DNA of 64,000 bases from Circinella umbellata (GCA_025093555.1 JAIWNF010000044.1:124001-188000); one strand, 5' to 3'; counted from the stretch's first letter, positions 24,191 to 36,937 are shown. The notes: generated by a model from the letters alone, not told the origin. Numbers and translations: made by a program.

Positions 24191-24431
24191 AATGGTATGT
24201 GTGTAGTAGGTGTAGTATGTTAGATAGTAGTAGTAATAATGTGTGAAAGAGTTGTGAAGAGTAAATTTAAGAAATAGTAATAAAAGAATAGAATATTATT
24301 ATAAAAAGTGAATTTAAGCACAAAGAAGATTGGGATGGGTGGAGCCACGAGATGACGATATTACGAAAAAAAAAGTAAAAAAAGTAATCGGAAGGCGTCA
24401 AATAATAAACAACAGATTAATCAAAATAACC

Positions 24432-24602
24432 TTAAAACAGCAGAGTTTCAGGCAAGCCAAGGAGGAAAGCCCCGCCGGTTGAATAAGCTGAAAACAAGTC
24501 TGGTTTCTGAGGTCGTGATGGGCGACGACGGGTCTGACTAGGGACAGCCCGCGAAAAGCGAAAAAGATAAAAAAGTAAACAAAAATATAAGATTAGCTGA
24601 AT
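24432..24602 (-). promoter_or_regulatory. Probable non-AUG upstream ORF in the ornithine decarboxylase leader
   Basis: On the ODC sense strand a frame open since before 24602 ends with TAA at 24434-24432, 241 bases before the ODC ATG. It lacks any ATG. Its last about 40 codons (from about 24554) have protein-like, GC-richer composition in an otherwise AT-rich leader and read AVPSQTRRRPSRPQKPDL followed by FSAYSTGGAFLLGLPETLLF. An in-frame ATT lies at 24602-24600; the true initiation codon, or an upstream splice, is not resolved. Conserved upstream frames with non-AUG starts (chiefly AUU) have been described in ODC-family mRNAs from yeast to mammals (Ivanov, Loughran and Atkins 2008), where they mediate polyamine feedback. 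This frame fits that class by position and by lack of AUG; homology itself was not tested. Confidence 0.65.
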
Positions 24603-24736
24603 GTACTTTGAATAAAAAGTAGTACTCCAGCAAAACACAACAAAATTTAAAGAAAAAAATGAAGTGTTTTTTGAGGGGTTATTAATTAGTTAAAAGAGAA
24701 TAAAAAAAAAGAAAAGAGAGTTCTTGAAGATGGAGG

Positions 24737-24744
24737 TTTTTATA
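24737..24744 (-). promoter_or_regulatory. TATA box of ornithine decarboxylase
   Basis: TATAAAAA on the minus strand, about 545 bases upstream of the ODC start. A transcription start some 30 bases downstream, near 24705-24710, would put the whole upstream frame at 24432-24602 inside the mRNA leader. Confidence 0.5.
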
Positions 24745-25034
24745 GTGTGTGAGATGTGTGGGAGTTGTTCAAACGTAAATGAAAAACGTTGTATGAAGAA
24801 AGGAAAAAAAAAAAAAGGTCGGAAAGGGAACTTATGAATAAACAACTCAAAATCGAAAAAATGATGTGACTATTTTTTATTTTATATGGTAAAATGTACA
24901 GTATGCAAAGAGGGAAAATTTAATTCCAAATGCCTCAAAAAAGAGAGCGAAAAAAAATGAGCGAAAAAAAAGGAGATAAAAGAGAGGGAGAGAGAGTCTA
25001 TTAATATAATTATGCGTTCTTTTTTTTTTCTTTA

Positions 25035-26702
25035 TTAATGTCGTCTAGTGAGCAATTTTTCAGTCAATTGTATTAATGCTGACCGGGCATCGGAAGGTGG
25101 CAATTTTTTGATAGCGGTTATTGCTAGGTTACAATGTTCTTCGGCCAGTGCGAGGGTCTTTTTTAATCCGTCACTTTGGTATACTAAAAGTCTCGCCTAA
25201 AGTAACCAATAATATTATTAATATATCATCATTATTATTATTCCTTGCCTCTTTTTTTTCCTTTGTTTGCTTATAATACCTTTTCAACATCGCCTTCATT
25301 AGCAAATTTACGCTTAATCAGAGGTTCTAGTTCTGGAAATTCCTCCCACGCAAAAAGCACAGGAGCAGTCGCCAAACCCAGCTTGAGATCTGCTCCCGCT
25401 GGTTTACCCAAATCCGCTGCGGTTACTGTGAAATCTAACATATCATCGACGAGCTATAATAATAAAAGTTAATATATATTCCTATCCTGATATATATATC
25501 CAAATTGTAGATAGCAAAATACATTATAAAAATATAATCATTATTTTATGTAGAATAAAACACTTTACCTGAAATGCAAGACCAAGATTTCGCCCAAATT
25601 GAAAAGCAATATCATTGACTTCTGATGTACAATTACCCAATACTGCGGATGATTTACAGCTTTGTGCAATTAAACTACCCGTTTTCATATATGTTTTTTC
25701 AATATAATAATCGAACGTGGTTTTGGCCTTTCCATCCTTATCACGTGTATTTTTCAATTGCATAAATTCGCCCTCTACCAAATTAGCCAAGCATGTTGCC
25801 ATCAATTCTATACATTCTGAGTTTCGTAAACGTGCTAAAGTCAGTGAGGCTCTTGCAAGCAAAAAATCACCAGCTAAAACTGCCATCTTGTTACCAAAAC
25901 TGGCATTTGCTGACGGTAAATTTCGTCGTGTTGCCGAAGCGTCGATCACATCGTCATGGAGTAGTGAAGCAGTATGAATCATTTCTGAAATCTCGGCCAA
26001 ACGTCGTTGGGTCGGTAAGATGGTGCACCCCTGATGAGTGATGGATGGTGTATAATGTGTTTGCTGATCAAACACGCCGTCTTTCAAGATATTTTGTAAT
26101 CCATTGGAAATAGGTGTATCAATCGATCGATATTGATTTTCGTTGTGATGGGTGATATCTTTAGGTTGTGTACTTTTTTTAGGTGCTATACTGGTTGCTT
26201 GTGCAATTAACAGGACTAATAAAGGTCGGACATGTTTACCGTCAGCACTGAAATAATGTTTTGCTACTGTGTTCAAGGAAGGATGCCCACTTCCTAACAA
26301 TTTGGCAATGTTGCCTTTGAGATCCCATAAATCCCGCCCGACTAACTTTGCTGGATCAATAATAGGTTGTTGTTCTAGCTTATCGACGTCGTCTTTGACA
26401 AGACTCTGTGCTTCTCGTACAGCTTGGTTCCAAGTAGCAGCCTCTCCTGTAAATGGTACACCATTGTTACTGTTATTAGCGTGGGATGCTGTACTGTTGG
26501 GCAATTGGAAAGGCATGACAGTCGACCTCAGAGTATTATTAATACCTTCAGCGATCTTGCTTAATGGCGATTGGTCGTCCTGTTGTTTTGCTGCTGTTGC
26601 TACTTTACTATATGCACGTGTCGTTGCTGTTGGTAGTAAGGTTCTTATACGTAACCTAGCAAAACTAGGTCGTGTCGATCTTCGATTAATCGCCGGTATC
26701 AT
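25035..26702 (-). CDS. COQ1: Mitochondrial trans-polyprenyl diphosphate synthase (ubiquinone side chain, COQ1)
   Basis: Builds the isoprenoid tail of ubiquinone from IPP and an allylic diphosphate in mitochondria. Exons on the minus strand: 26702-25569, 25453-25280 and 25196-25035, all phase 0; 489 residues. The Arg/Thr/Ser-rich N-terminus (MIPAINRRSTRPSFARLRI) is a mitochondrial presequence. The first aspartate-rich motif is LLHDDVIDASATRR, the second LVDDMLDF; GKHVRPLLVLL and GEFMQL are further family blocks. Small residues (Ala-Ser) just before the first DDxxD motif fit a long-chain product. A Gln/Asn/Thr-rich insert of about 60 residues lies before the RRLAEISEMIHTASLLHDD block. Exact product chain length cannot be read from the sequence. 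Confidence 0.94.
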
Positions 26703-29211
26703 TCTGTTGTTATGTTAGGTACGACAAAGTAGTGGAGGAGAAAGATAAAAAGACGAGCTTGCTCTTATGTTGAATAAGTTATTTTTGTTATTACAAAAAG
26801 TCGGGTCATTTTTCCATACTGGACCCCTTGGTAATTCCAACATTTTCGTGGCTGAGATTCTCTTTCGGGATATGTCTCATTAGCAGATAATTCCTTTCCG
26901 TCAAGAAAAATGGTTGTCACCAGTAACTTCTTATGTATATATGTATGGCTCAGCAAACATTTCAATTGACATTCATTGCCTTCTGGCCGACACAATAAAA
27001 TTTATTATTTTTCTCCATATGGTTAATAACCAGGGCTAACATAAAAACTACCATTTTTGTCTAGCATTAAAAATACGAAAAAGAAAATGTTTTTTATGAG
27101 TCAAACTTGCACATGCTACTGAGTCTGTTGCTTTTATGGTATTCGTAATAAGAATCATACTCTTTATCAACACCTTATAAGTATTACTATTATCATTTAG
27201 CAAAAAAAGTATTAAAAAACAAGTCCAGACAGACTATCATGGAAGATACTACATAATATAACATATCATTTAAGTGATCTTTTTTCTATCATTGCAACCA
27301 AACAAAAGTACAATAACACATACAAAAAACCTCCCACGTTCCTTATCAGTAAAAAAAATAGACAGGTTAGATAATAAACTTGAGTAAGGTTTCTGTTTAT
27401 TATTCTAATAGACTATTTTTTTACATACATGTTCTTGTTTTAATAATTATCTAAAGTTTTTATGTGGCTATAACAATAACCGTAATAAATACAAGTATTA
27501 GTCCTTTTCTGTATGATTCCAATTATTAATCATGCATATTATAGCGTAATAATCGATACGAAATTGCAATTTTATTTCTTTTCAAATTAAGAAAAAAGCA
27601 ACATTATAGCCACAGACTAATTTATCGGTCGATAAATATAATAAAAACACTTACTTGCTACACTATATAACCGATATAAAGTAGGCTTATGGTCTTTGTA
27701 GTAAATTACTAGATGATAATATTGTTCTCGGTAGCTTTTACTATATGACGTACCGATTTGTTTACTGGATTTTATTTATATTTATACGCAGTACCCTAGG
27801 AGATAGAGTTTGCGCTTTAGATAAAGACACTAGAAATAATTATCTATTATGACCATTCGATTGCAATGATATTATCTATGCAGAAAGTTTACTTTTTTAA
27901 TCCACCAACGTTATTCCCTTTAGAGTCTAGTAGCAAAAAATTAAAATATTTTTGACATGATATTATTAAATTATTGTTACTGATTAAGGTTTAAATAATG
28001 CAACAAATTGTGCTGTTAGCTTAAAAGCGAATTAGATTTTGCTACTAGTAATACCATCAATTTAAAGATGATATAACGCTCAGTTTTCTCTTTATAATTA
28101 TCGATAAAGCCATAAGTACTTTTTTTTATTACCTATTTGACAAAAAATGTAGTATAATAATACTAATATAATATCTAGAGCTATTTTGTCCTAATACATT
28201 TTTTGCATAAGCGAGATTCTCTTCGCTAAGATAATTCCACTTCATTTTATTGATCTCATAACATCAGAGAGTCGAGCGATAAGCGCAACAAATATGTGCC
28301 GTTCTTTGTTATCGTAATTCTTCTATAAACGTTTCTGTTGGTTTGGCGTATATTAGTAATGTCACAAATAACCAAATTAATATTTACCTCCGAATGTGTT
28401 TCTTACAAGACTCTTATAACTTTATTGACATTTATATTCAAAAAACCGACAAGCGTATGTTAAGTTTTATATTAGAGTACCTCCGCTGGCGCTTTTTTTG
28501 TGTGTTTTGTTGAAATCTATTATTATGGGGTATACTGGCGGCATTGATAGTATATCGACAGCCAATAAACGATGAATATTCTATATGGAGTTAAAACAGC
28601 CCAGGGCTTTTGAAGTTTTGATACGACATGGTCTGATATACAGATAGTAGGTCGGATATAAGACTATTATTAAAGTAGTTCAAAAAAGCTAATGACAGTG
28701 TTATTGTCAAAAAAGAATCGATGGGCTTTGCTGATCTGGTTTTTGAACAAATAATTTAAGGAGCCAAAAGTTTGAGATGTATTAATTGCCCTAATATATG
28801 GATGGGTTGAGGTTGTTCATTACTACATAGGAAACAACACCAAAGATGTATACTTATTTTCTCAGTGACGCCAGCTATGTTAGTAGAAAAGTGATGATGA
28901 TAATATGTCCAGATGACTGCCAGTAGAATCATGAGTAGTCGTTATGGTAGGTGGTAAAAGCCTACATAGTGACTTTGTATCTATAATATCTTCTGCTTCT
29001 ATTAAAATTAGTTTTCATAAATATGGAAACTTAATGTTATCCTGTTTTGGTTAATATATAGTAATTATAACATAAAGTAGTAATAATAATATATAAAGAA
29101 TAATATAAAAAAAAAGTAGTAATAAGAAGTATCAAAATAATATAAAATTCAAACACCGCTTTCAAAAAAATATAAAAAATAAGAAGCAACTCGTAATCAA
29201 GTTTACTCAAA
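26703..29211. other. AT-rich intergenic region
   Basis: Contains the COQ1 promoter near 26703-26760, then over 2 kb of AT-rich DNA in which I recognise no coding sequence or repeat family. A small minus-strand frame at 26765-26995 has no family signature. It is the first half of a nearly 5 kb gene-poor tract. Confidence 0.5.
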
Positions 29212-29285
29212 TGATTTCTACCAGACTCGAACTGGTGACCGTCTGTGTGTTAGACAGACGTGATAACCAACTACACCAAGAAATC
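29212..29285 (-). tRNA. tRNA-Val (anticodon AAC)
   Basis: Minus strand. The acceptor stem GATTTCT (29285-29279) pairs with AGAAATC (29219-29213), followed by discriminator A at 29212. The D arm contains the A-box-like TAGTTGGTTATC. The anticodon stem TCTGT/ACAGA encloses the loop CTAACAC, so the anticodon is AAC (valine). The T arm contains the B-box-like GTTCGAGTC. No intron. A run of T on the minus strand downstream is weak but plausible for Pol III termination. Confidence 0.93.
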
Positions 29286-31565
29286 GTGTTGTTCTTTACA
29301 ACTTAGTGATAATATATCACCTTGTTAATTTAATTAATATCTTTATTTATTTTGTTTTTATTATATTATATTTGAATATTTGTAATTATAGCTTTTTTTT
29401 CCATATTTTTATTATTTATCAGACCAGTTCATAATTTTTTTTGTTATTTAATTAATAATAAATGTTTATTTATTTAAAGTTAGTAGAAACTGACCAGACT
29501 AAGATTTTTTATAGAGTAAAGAAGTAGTATTATTTGTTAGATTAGATTGTTGATACACACATTATACTACTAAATATAATAATAGTAGTATTAAATATAG
29601 CTATATTTTTTTAGAGTAAAAATGCTACCTATTACTAAAAAATAAATAATAGAATATTCTATAAATGATTTTTGATTTTTTCAATAAAGATTTAAAATAA
29701 TAGATATATAGTAAAAAAAATTTACTTATTATATAGTAGTAGGCTTTTAGATAATATATTAAAGTTTATGGTATAACATATATATAGATATACAAGCTGT
29801 TAATTTTTATGAGGTTATATTCTTCAAATACATATTTTAAGTTAAGCTTTATTTATTATATTATAAAATAATAGCTTTCTCCTCATCACCAGCTGACCGA
29901 AAAGAAAAACAACCTATTAAGACATAGGGGATTTATATCATCATTATTAGTTAGTTAAAAGTAAATAAAAAAAATAGTTAAAATGATAATAAGTAGCAAA
30001 ATTATTAATTGTATTAATAAAATAAAATTTCAGGTGATTTATTACTTATCTCTATAACTAGATCTCTCTAAAAGAAAATATATTATATGCAATGACAGAA
30101 ATATATAATGTTATCTGTCATATTTCTTCTTTAGAAATTGCTATGGACACACTATATTTGGTCTTACAGGCGTCCCATAAATAAAAAGCCGTCAAACAAG
30201 TTCTTAGACCATGTAAACTATATTAGTACCTACTTATTTTTAAGACCACCAATACCGCTCCTTATTTGACCACTCATATATATGAATATATCATTAAAAG
30301 TATACATTACTCCTTGTTTGTCTTGTTTCTATGTGAACTACAGCTCTTACTATGTGTGTACATACTGATATAGTGAAAGAAGATATAAAATATTGAACAG
30401 TATTTATAAGATGTTGAACTGCTAGTATAAGTTTTATAAACATTTTAAGTTATATAATGATAATATATAGTATATAAATGGCTGGATACAACGTAATTAT
30501 ATCAGACTGTTATGTATCTTTGAAAAAATATAGAAGTGGGGTGTCCATAGCAATTCCCTTCTTTTTCATATATACTTAAGACCTATAATGGGGGATTAAA
30601 TAATAAAAATTTGATCTTATTAGCTTATTATTTTCTGTTTTTTTTTGTTATTAAGAATACACTAAAAGAATAAATCTGTCCTCATCGACATTTCATTTCA
30701 AGTTTTATACTAGTAGGAGAGCACAGAGCTGTTAAATATGCTTGCATACTAGGTTTTCTTTTATTATATAATTAATTATATAGTAATGAGCAAGGTAGTA
30801 TTGCCTTTGAGTCTAATGAATGAAATTAATTGAAAAAATACTTAAATAATCACTTGGATTCCTTTGACTTTAGAATTTTTTTGACATAAGAAATTTCAAG
30901 CGAAGTTATTTAATTATTAATGATCTGATCCATGTCGATTAATACTCTTATGATGCTCTATAATAATTGATATACACATAGATAATTGTGTAGATAAGTA
31001 CTTAAAGTAGTCGTTGTTGAATCCAAAAGTTATAATTAGTTATAATCAGCTAATGCAATTATCACATCATTTCATTAATACTTATATTTTATTAGCAAGA
31101 TAATAAGTATGACTGATTAATAAGATTGAATAACCTAGCGCTTACTGTGCACTACTACCAAAATAGCTTTAAAATGAAATTTCATACTCTACGTTTGAAT
31201 TTCATCAACTTGATCTTCAAATTGCTGAGGCTATATAACTAGTTGGTATGGTTGGTCTAAGGATTGAATCAATAGCTGTTGTTTTTGATAACACTTAATC
31301 AGGTCATAGTATATTAGTTGATTAATTTGTATACAGTACCAATAATATATAATGTTTCGTTATAATATTAAAGTATGTTTGTAGCTAAGGAGTGCGTTAA
31401 AACATATATACGCAAAGCCACTTGGCTATTCATTAATTGTAATGGATTTTCAAAAAGCACACACATGTGAACGGAGCGGGAAAGAAAAGAAATTGAAGTT
31501 CTGCAGGTGTATCGTTTTTATTCTTTGCTTTTTTATTTTTTTTCTTTATTTCTTCCTTCACATCA
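29286..31565. other. Very AT-rich gene-poor tract
   Basis: Apart from the inverted-repeat pair at 30136/30555, I see no coding frame, RNA gene or transposase fragment. Composition is even more A/T-biased than other intergenic parts, with many TATATA and TTATTA runs. The last 130 bases hold the pyrimidine-rich promoter of SYF1. Confidence 0.5.
30136..30555. repeat. Inverted-repeat pair, possible miniature transposon
   Basis: AATTGCTATGGACACAC at 30137-30153 is repeated inverted as GTGTCCATAGCAATT at 30541-30555 (15 bases identical; similarity continues more weakly on both sides). The roughly 390 bases in between are non-coding and AT-rich. A short non-autonomous element is the simplest reading. 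No clear target-site duplication was found, and the repeats could instead be ends of two different insertions facing away from each other. Confidence 0.5.
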
Positions 31566-34318
31566 ATGGCAGATTTAAGTCTACCCATCGTAAGCTTTAT
31601 ATTAATTTTTAACGTTATATTTTATTCTAGTTTACTTTCAAAGAAAGCATGAATTAACAGATCTTGTTTCTAATAAACATGTATAAATGTAGCGCGAATT
31701 CGACATTCCTTACGAAGAAGAACTTCTTCGAAATCCATTTTCACTTCGAAGCTGGCTTCGATACGTTGATCATAAACGTACAGGTACTCTTCAAGAGCAA
31801 TCATTTATCTACGAACGAGCTATCCTTGAACTTCCAGGTTCATATAAGTTATGGAAAAAATATCTCGACTTGCGACGTGAAAAATTACGTAGCTTGAACC
31901 CTGTTAAACATCAAGATCAATTTGAAGCCATCAATAAACTTTATGAACGCGCATTAGCACTACTTAATAAGGTAAGATATATTCATCCTTTTTTGATCTA
32001 GTGTACATTAGAAATATATTAGTAATTGTATGATCATTATCTATACTTTGTATAACTAAAACCTACATACGCGTCTATTTTTTTTAACGTAATACCATAG
32101 ATGCCACGCATCTGGTTAGATTATTGTGAATTCCTCATGCAACAACCATTTATTACTCGAACACGACGTACTTTTGATCGCGCTTTACGAGCCTTACCAG
32201 TAACGCAACATTCACGAATTTGGGAATTATACTTAAAGTTTTCACAACAAGTGGGTGGCGAAACTGCTATTCGAGTATTACGAAGATATTTGAAGGTGAA
32301 AATATAAGAAAAAGTTGATAATGAAAAGAAGGACATGATAATATTTAAAGGAAAGAAAATGAAAAGTACTGACAACGTAATCAATGTATCTATATATTAC
32401 TATATTATAGTTGGAACCATCACATATTGAAGAATACGTAGATAGTTTAAAAGATTTGGAACGATATGATGAAGCTGCTGTCAAACTTGTATCCATTGTC
32501 AATAATCATAAATTTCAATCTGTCCGTGGCAAATCACATTATCAACTTTGGCAAGATTTATGTGAATTGGTTGTCGATCACTGTCAAGATGTCACTAGCC
32601 TTCAAGTAGAACCCATTATTCGTAGCGGTATCAAACGATTCACAGACCAAGTCGGTATGCTCTATTGTCGATTAGCTATGTATTGGATTAAAATGGGTCA
32701 ACTGGAAAAAGCACGTGATATATTCGAAGAAGGGATCACTACTGTTTTGACTGTTCGTGATTTTACTGCTATTTTTGATGCGTATGCCGAATTTGAAGAA
32801 GAGATGATAACTACCAAGATGGAAATGGCTGCAGAACGAGAAGAATCTGGTGAAAAAGACCCTGAAGAGGATTTAGATTTAGATTTAAGACTATTACGAT
32901 TCGAACGATTAATGGATCGACGTCCCTTTTTGGTGAATGATGTATTATTACGACAAAACCCTAATAATGCATTGGAATGGGAAAAACGGGTAGCACTATG
33001 GGGAAACAACAAAGAAAAGATCGTCGAAACTTATACAAAAGCAGTTCAAACGATTAATCCTAAAAAGGTGCATGGAAAATTTCAACAATTGTATATCAAA
33101 TTTGCCAAGTTCTATGAAGAAGGTGGAGATTTGGCATCTGCCAGAGCCATTTTTGATAAAGCCGTCAAGGTTAATTATAAAAATGTTAATGATCTTGCAG
33201 AAGTTTGGTGTGAATATGCAGAAATGGAAGTACGACATGATGAATTTGATAAGGCACTGGACGTAATGGCACGTGCAACTGTAACACCACGTATACCCGG
33301 TGTCAATCCCAAGGTGATTAACTTTAATGATGATACGTTACCGGTACAAGCACGTGTGTTTAAGAGTTTGACGCTATGGAGCTTTTATGTTGATTTGGAA
33401 GAAAGTGTTGGAACTGTTGAAAGTACAAAGAGTGTTTATGACAAGATAATGGATTTACGTATTGTAAATCCACAAATTGTTGTTAATTATGCCAAGTTTT
33501 TGGAAGAAAATAATTATTTCGAAGATTCATTCCGTGTCTATGAACGTGGTATTGAAATTTTTGGTTGGCCCATTGCATTCGAATTATGGAATATTTATCT
33601 TGAGCGCTTTATGAAACGCTATGTAAGTAGTTTATTGAACAGATAGCATTTATTATAAAAAAAAGAAGTGAAAAAAAAAGAAGGGTAGAATATCTTATTA
33701 AACTATATTTTATAGGGTGGCTCCAAACTTGAGCGATCAAGAGACTTATTCGAACAAGCAATAGATAAATGTCCACCAAAATATGCAAAATCAATTTATC
33801 TTCTGTATGGTCAATTAGAGGAAGAACATGGGTTAGCACGTCATGCCATGCGAATTTATGATCGAGCTACTAAAGCTGTTGCAGATGAAGATCGCTTGGA
33901 GGTAATCTGTCTGTCTTTTTCTTTCTTTGTAAAAGAAGAAAGGAAAATTAGTTATTTACATACACAATGTTATTTCTCTTATATTTTGTAGATGTTTAAT
34001 TATTATATTGCTAAAGCCACTGCTTCTTTTGGTATTGTTGCCGCTCGTGAAATCTATGAGCGTGCTATTGAAAGTTTACCAGACAAAGATGTTCGACCTA
34101 TGACTCTCAAATATGCGGAATTGGAAAGAAAATTGGGTGAAATTGATCGTGCTCGTGCTATTTATGGCTATGCTTCTCAATTCTTTGATCCAAAGACACA
34201 GCCTACATTTTGGCAAACATGGCATGACTTCGAAGTCCAACATGGTAATGAAGATACATTCAAGGAAATGTTACGGATTAAACGGAGTGTACAAGCTCAA
34301 TACCAAAGTGCTCTATAA
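31566..34318 (+). CDS. SYF1: Pre-mRNA splicing factor Syf1 (XAB2), HAT-repeat protein
   Basis: Scaffold subunit of the Prp19-associated (NTC) spliceosome complex. Six exons: 31566-31589, 31693-31971, 32101-32295, 32411-33622, 33716-33901 and 33992-34318; 740 residues. It opens MADLSLPI, then EFDIPYEEELLRNPFSLRSW starts the HAT array. Repeats with the WxxYxxxE / A-R-x-I(Y/F)ERA pattern run through to the end, including IWLDYCEFLMQQPFITRTRR and FWQTWHDFEVQHGNEDTFKE. It stops at KRSVQAQYQSAL, whereas human XAB2 (855 residues) and yeast Syf1 (859) carry a further acidic tail. The first 24-bp exon is inferred from its in-frame ATG and consensus donor. A second close splicing factor, SNU23, lies 26 kb away. 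Confidence 0.94.
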
Positions 34319-35402
34319 TAAAGTTATTTTAATAACATTGCAAATGTAAACAAACAAAAAAAATAAATTAAATAAACAAAACAAAAGCTTCTTTCTATTT
34401 TTTTTTTTTTCATTTGGTTGGCAAACAATTCGTGCTATCAGCACTACAATTTGGTTCTCGGCTTTAATATAGAATTTTATATTTATATTTTAATGCTATC
34501 GATAATTATTATGCAGCATAATGTAATCAACTTATCCGGTTCGGGTAGTATCTGCCGGAGTGTTGGTACAGCCAGGCATTTCACCATGTAAACATTGCAA
34601 CAAGGGATCATGACCACAATACCTTACCACAACCTACTTACTTTTGAGACAATCGCTTTCATTTTTTGTTGGTCATTGTTATTTTGGAACTATCTAATAT
34701 TTAAGCTAGATGATGATAAAGGAAACTCCAGATTTGGGAGAAACAGTAACAGTAGTATGATTATCAGTATATTATATGATATGAGGTGTTATGGCAAAAC
34801 TATAATGACAGATCCAAATACTAAGCTACCGGTTCTCCTGAAAAGATCAAGTGTATTAACTCTTGGTAAAATTGGAACCAATTGTATCAATTTTCTCTAC
34901 TAGTCTTCAATAAATGACAACAAGAAATATACCATATTAAAGAGGAATTTGATTCCTAGCCCGTTATTCACTCTTTGTATATTAAACCCCATTTTATCAA
35001 GAATATATATGATTGAATAGACAACGGGCCTTTGGTACACGTATACTTCTTTTAGAAAATATACATATCTAATTTCTGATTAAGGAGTGTATCTCATTTT
35101 CATTTTTTTTATGATGGAGACTTCTTGTTGTCAATAGTAACTATAGTACTAGTATATCGATATGAATAAAAGGAAATAAAGTACATTTATGATAACATGA
35201 AAAAATATAGCGGGTAAAATAATATACTGAAAATGGAATATAAATAAATATATTGCTTTTTAAATTGCATTCAACTTAACAAGTATGAAAGTGCACACTT
35301 GTTTCCTATTATCATAGTTATCATAATATAATAAAGTGGCGAATAAATTCAATTGATGGACAGATTGACAATAAAATTGAAATAAATATAACGTTTGTTT
35401 GA
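34319..35402. other. Intergenic, convergent gene ends
   Basis: Between SYF1 (+) and the GATA factor (-). An open frame at 34595-34903 has unremarkable composition and no motif. The GC-richer stretch at 34540-34600 is unexplained but matches nothing I know. Confidence 0.5.
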
Positions 35403-35975
35403 TTAGCTTCTTTCCTTACAATTAAAAAAAACCCTCTCTTTTTTTTGATTGTTATTCCTTTTTCTTATCATATCCATACCTTCATTGTTTTCAGTGTTAC
35501 TAGTATTCCTACTACTGGTTGTACTAGAAGGGCTTGTAGTAATTATAGTAGCAGTCATTTCTTCGTCTGGTCCCTCTGAAATCCCTTGTTGTCGTGCAAG
35601 TTTTGCCCAAACTTAAGTAATGTTTACAGTTTTGTATATGATTTAGTTAAGGGTTGTGTTTACATGTCATTACTTTATTTCTATCATAAAAGAGAAAATA
35701 AAAAGAAAAGATAACGTACTTAAACCACATGCGTTACATAAGGTTCGTGGACCCATTGGACCTTTCCGCCATTCTGGCGTTTCGGTACTAATTATATAAT
35801 ATCCATTACAAGTCAGTTTGTTAAAAGATAAGACGCTTTTTTATTTTTTAATGTTGCCATCTAATAGAAAATATGTGCTTTACCTCTGACACGAATGGCA
35901 CTGTTTTGTTGTATTTGTTGAATGTTCCTACATATAGTATAAAAGCAGCACACTTATGTTATTACATATTATTGT

Positions 35976-36006
<31 letters not shown>

Positions 36007-36937
36007 TAAATTACCCTGACATGTTTCGGTTGTTGCTGTCGCTGTAATTGCTGCGATGATGAAGGTTTTGGTGTCGGAGAAGGTGAAGAAGGTAAAGATG
36101 ATAGTATTGTTTGTTGTTGTTGCTTTGAGTGATAATGATCTAAGTTTATAATTGTATTTGTTATTGTTGAGCTGAAGCCGGGTGACGTATTAGAGCTTAT
36201 AGCAGTTTTACTATTATTATGAGTAGTGTTTATGTTTGAGAACCTTTGGTCTTGTTCTAACCATTGTTCTTTTGCATCATCTAATGTATGTAACATTCTT
36301 TTTGTTGTATCAATAAGGACATCAATATGAGGTAATTCGTCATGTTTGGTATGGGTCGTTAAAGTATCACTGATTTTACGAGAACAAGTATAAACCTGGT
36401 TTTGTGTTAGGATTGTGCTCTTTAGTATATTTTATGCGAAAAAATTAATTCTTTTATATGAAAAGAAAGGGGTAAGAGAGAGGGAGGAGAAATATTAGGT
36501 CAAAGAGAAAGATCCTTTTTCTTTTTTCTTTTTCATTACCAAATTCATATCTTGCTCAGCACGTTCTATATTTATTCTTCTTCTTGATCTTGGTTGACTT
36601 TCGTATTGTTGTTGTTCTACTTCTCGATCATCCCTACGCCTCCTTGTTAAATATGTAAAACAATTGAGATGGTGTCAAAAAGGGGAAAAAGAGAAAAAAA
36701 AGGGGGAGGGAAGAAGCATGAGCAACTTTAATAAAACCCCTTCACATGACAGATTGATATATGAATTATGAGTTTATAGAATAATTTAGATTTTTTTTTT
36801 CGTTACCTGACAGGATAGTGATGGTAATATTGTTGTTGTTGTTGTTGCTGTTGGAAACGCGTTGTTGTTGGTGACAACGATGATGACGAAGAAGCTTTTC
36901 CATTGATGTTATCTCGAGATGATGGTTCTATTATCAT
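35403..36937 (-). CDS. GATA zinc-finger transcription factor (18-residue loop type)
   Basis: Nuclear DNA-binding regulator. Six exons on the minus strand: 36937-36807, 36642-36540, 36395-36015, 35927-35884, 35787-35720 and 35611-35403; 311 residues. The zinc finger is spread over three exons and appears only after splicing: CHSC in exon 4, then [20 protein letters not shown] in exon 5, and IWAKLARQQ from exon 6 (C-x2-C-x18-C-x2-C, about residues 215-240). The 18-residue loop and the WAK after the last Cys resemble the White-collar/plant class rather than the 17-residue AreA class. The N-terminal two thirds is Gln-, Ser- and Arg-rich, with a possible helical segment around [21 protein letters not shown] see no PAS domain, so calling it a WC-2 homologue would be too strong. 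An AT dinucleotide repeat fills intron 3 near 35979-36003. Confidence 0.85.

Noticed and set aside
29286..31565. AT-rich tract as a nuclear copy of mitochondrial DNA or a centromere
   Set aside because: No mitochondrial gene fragment or rRNA was recognised and no tandem satellite seen; composition alone is not enough.
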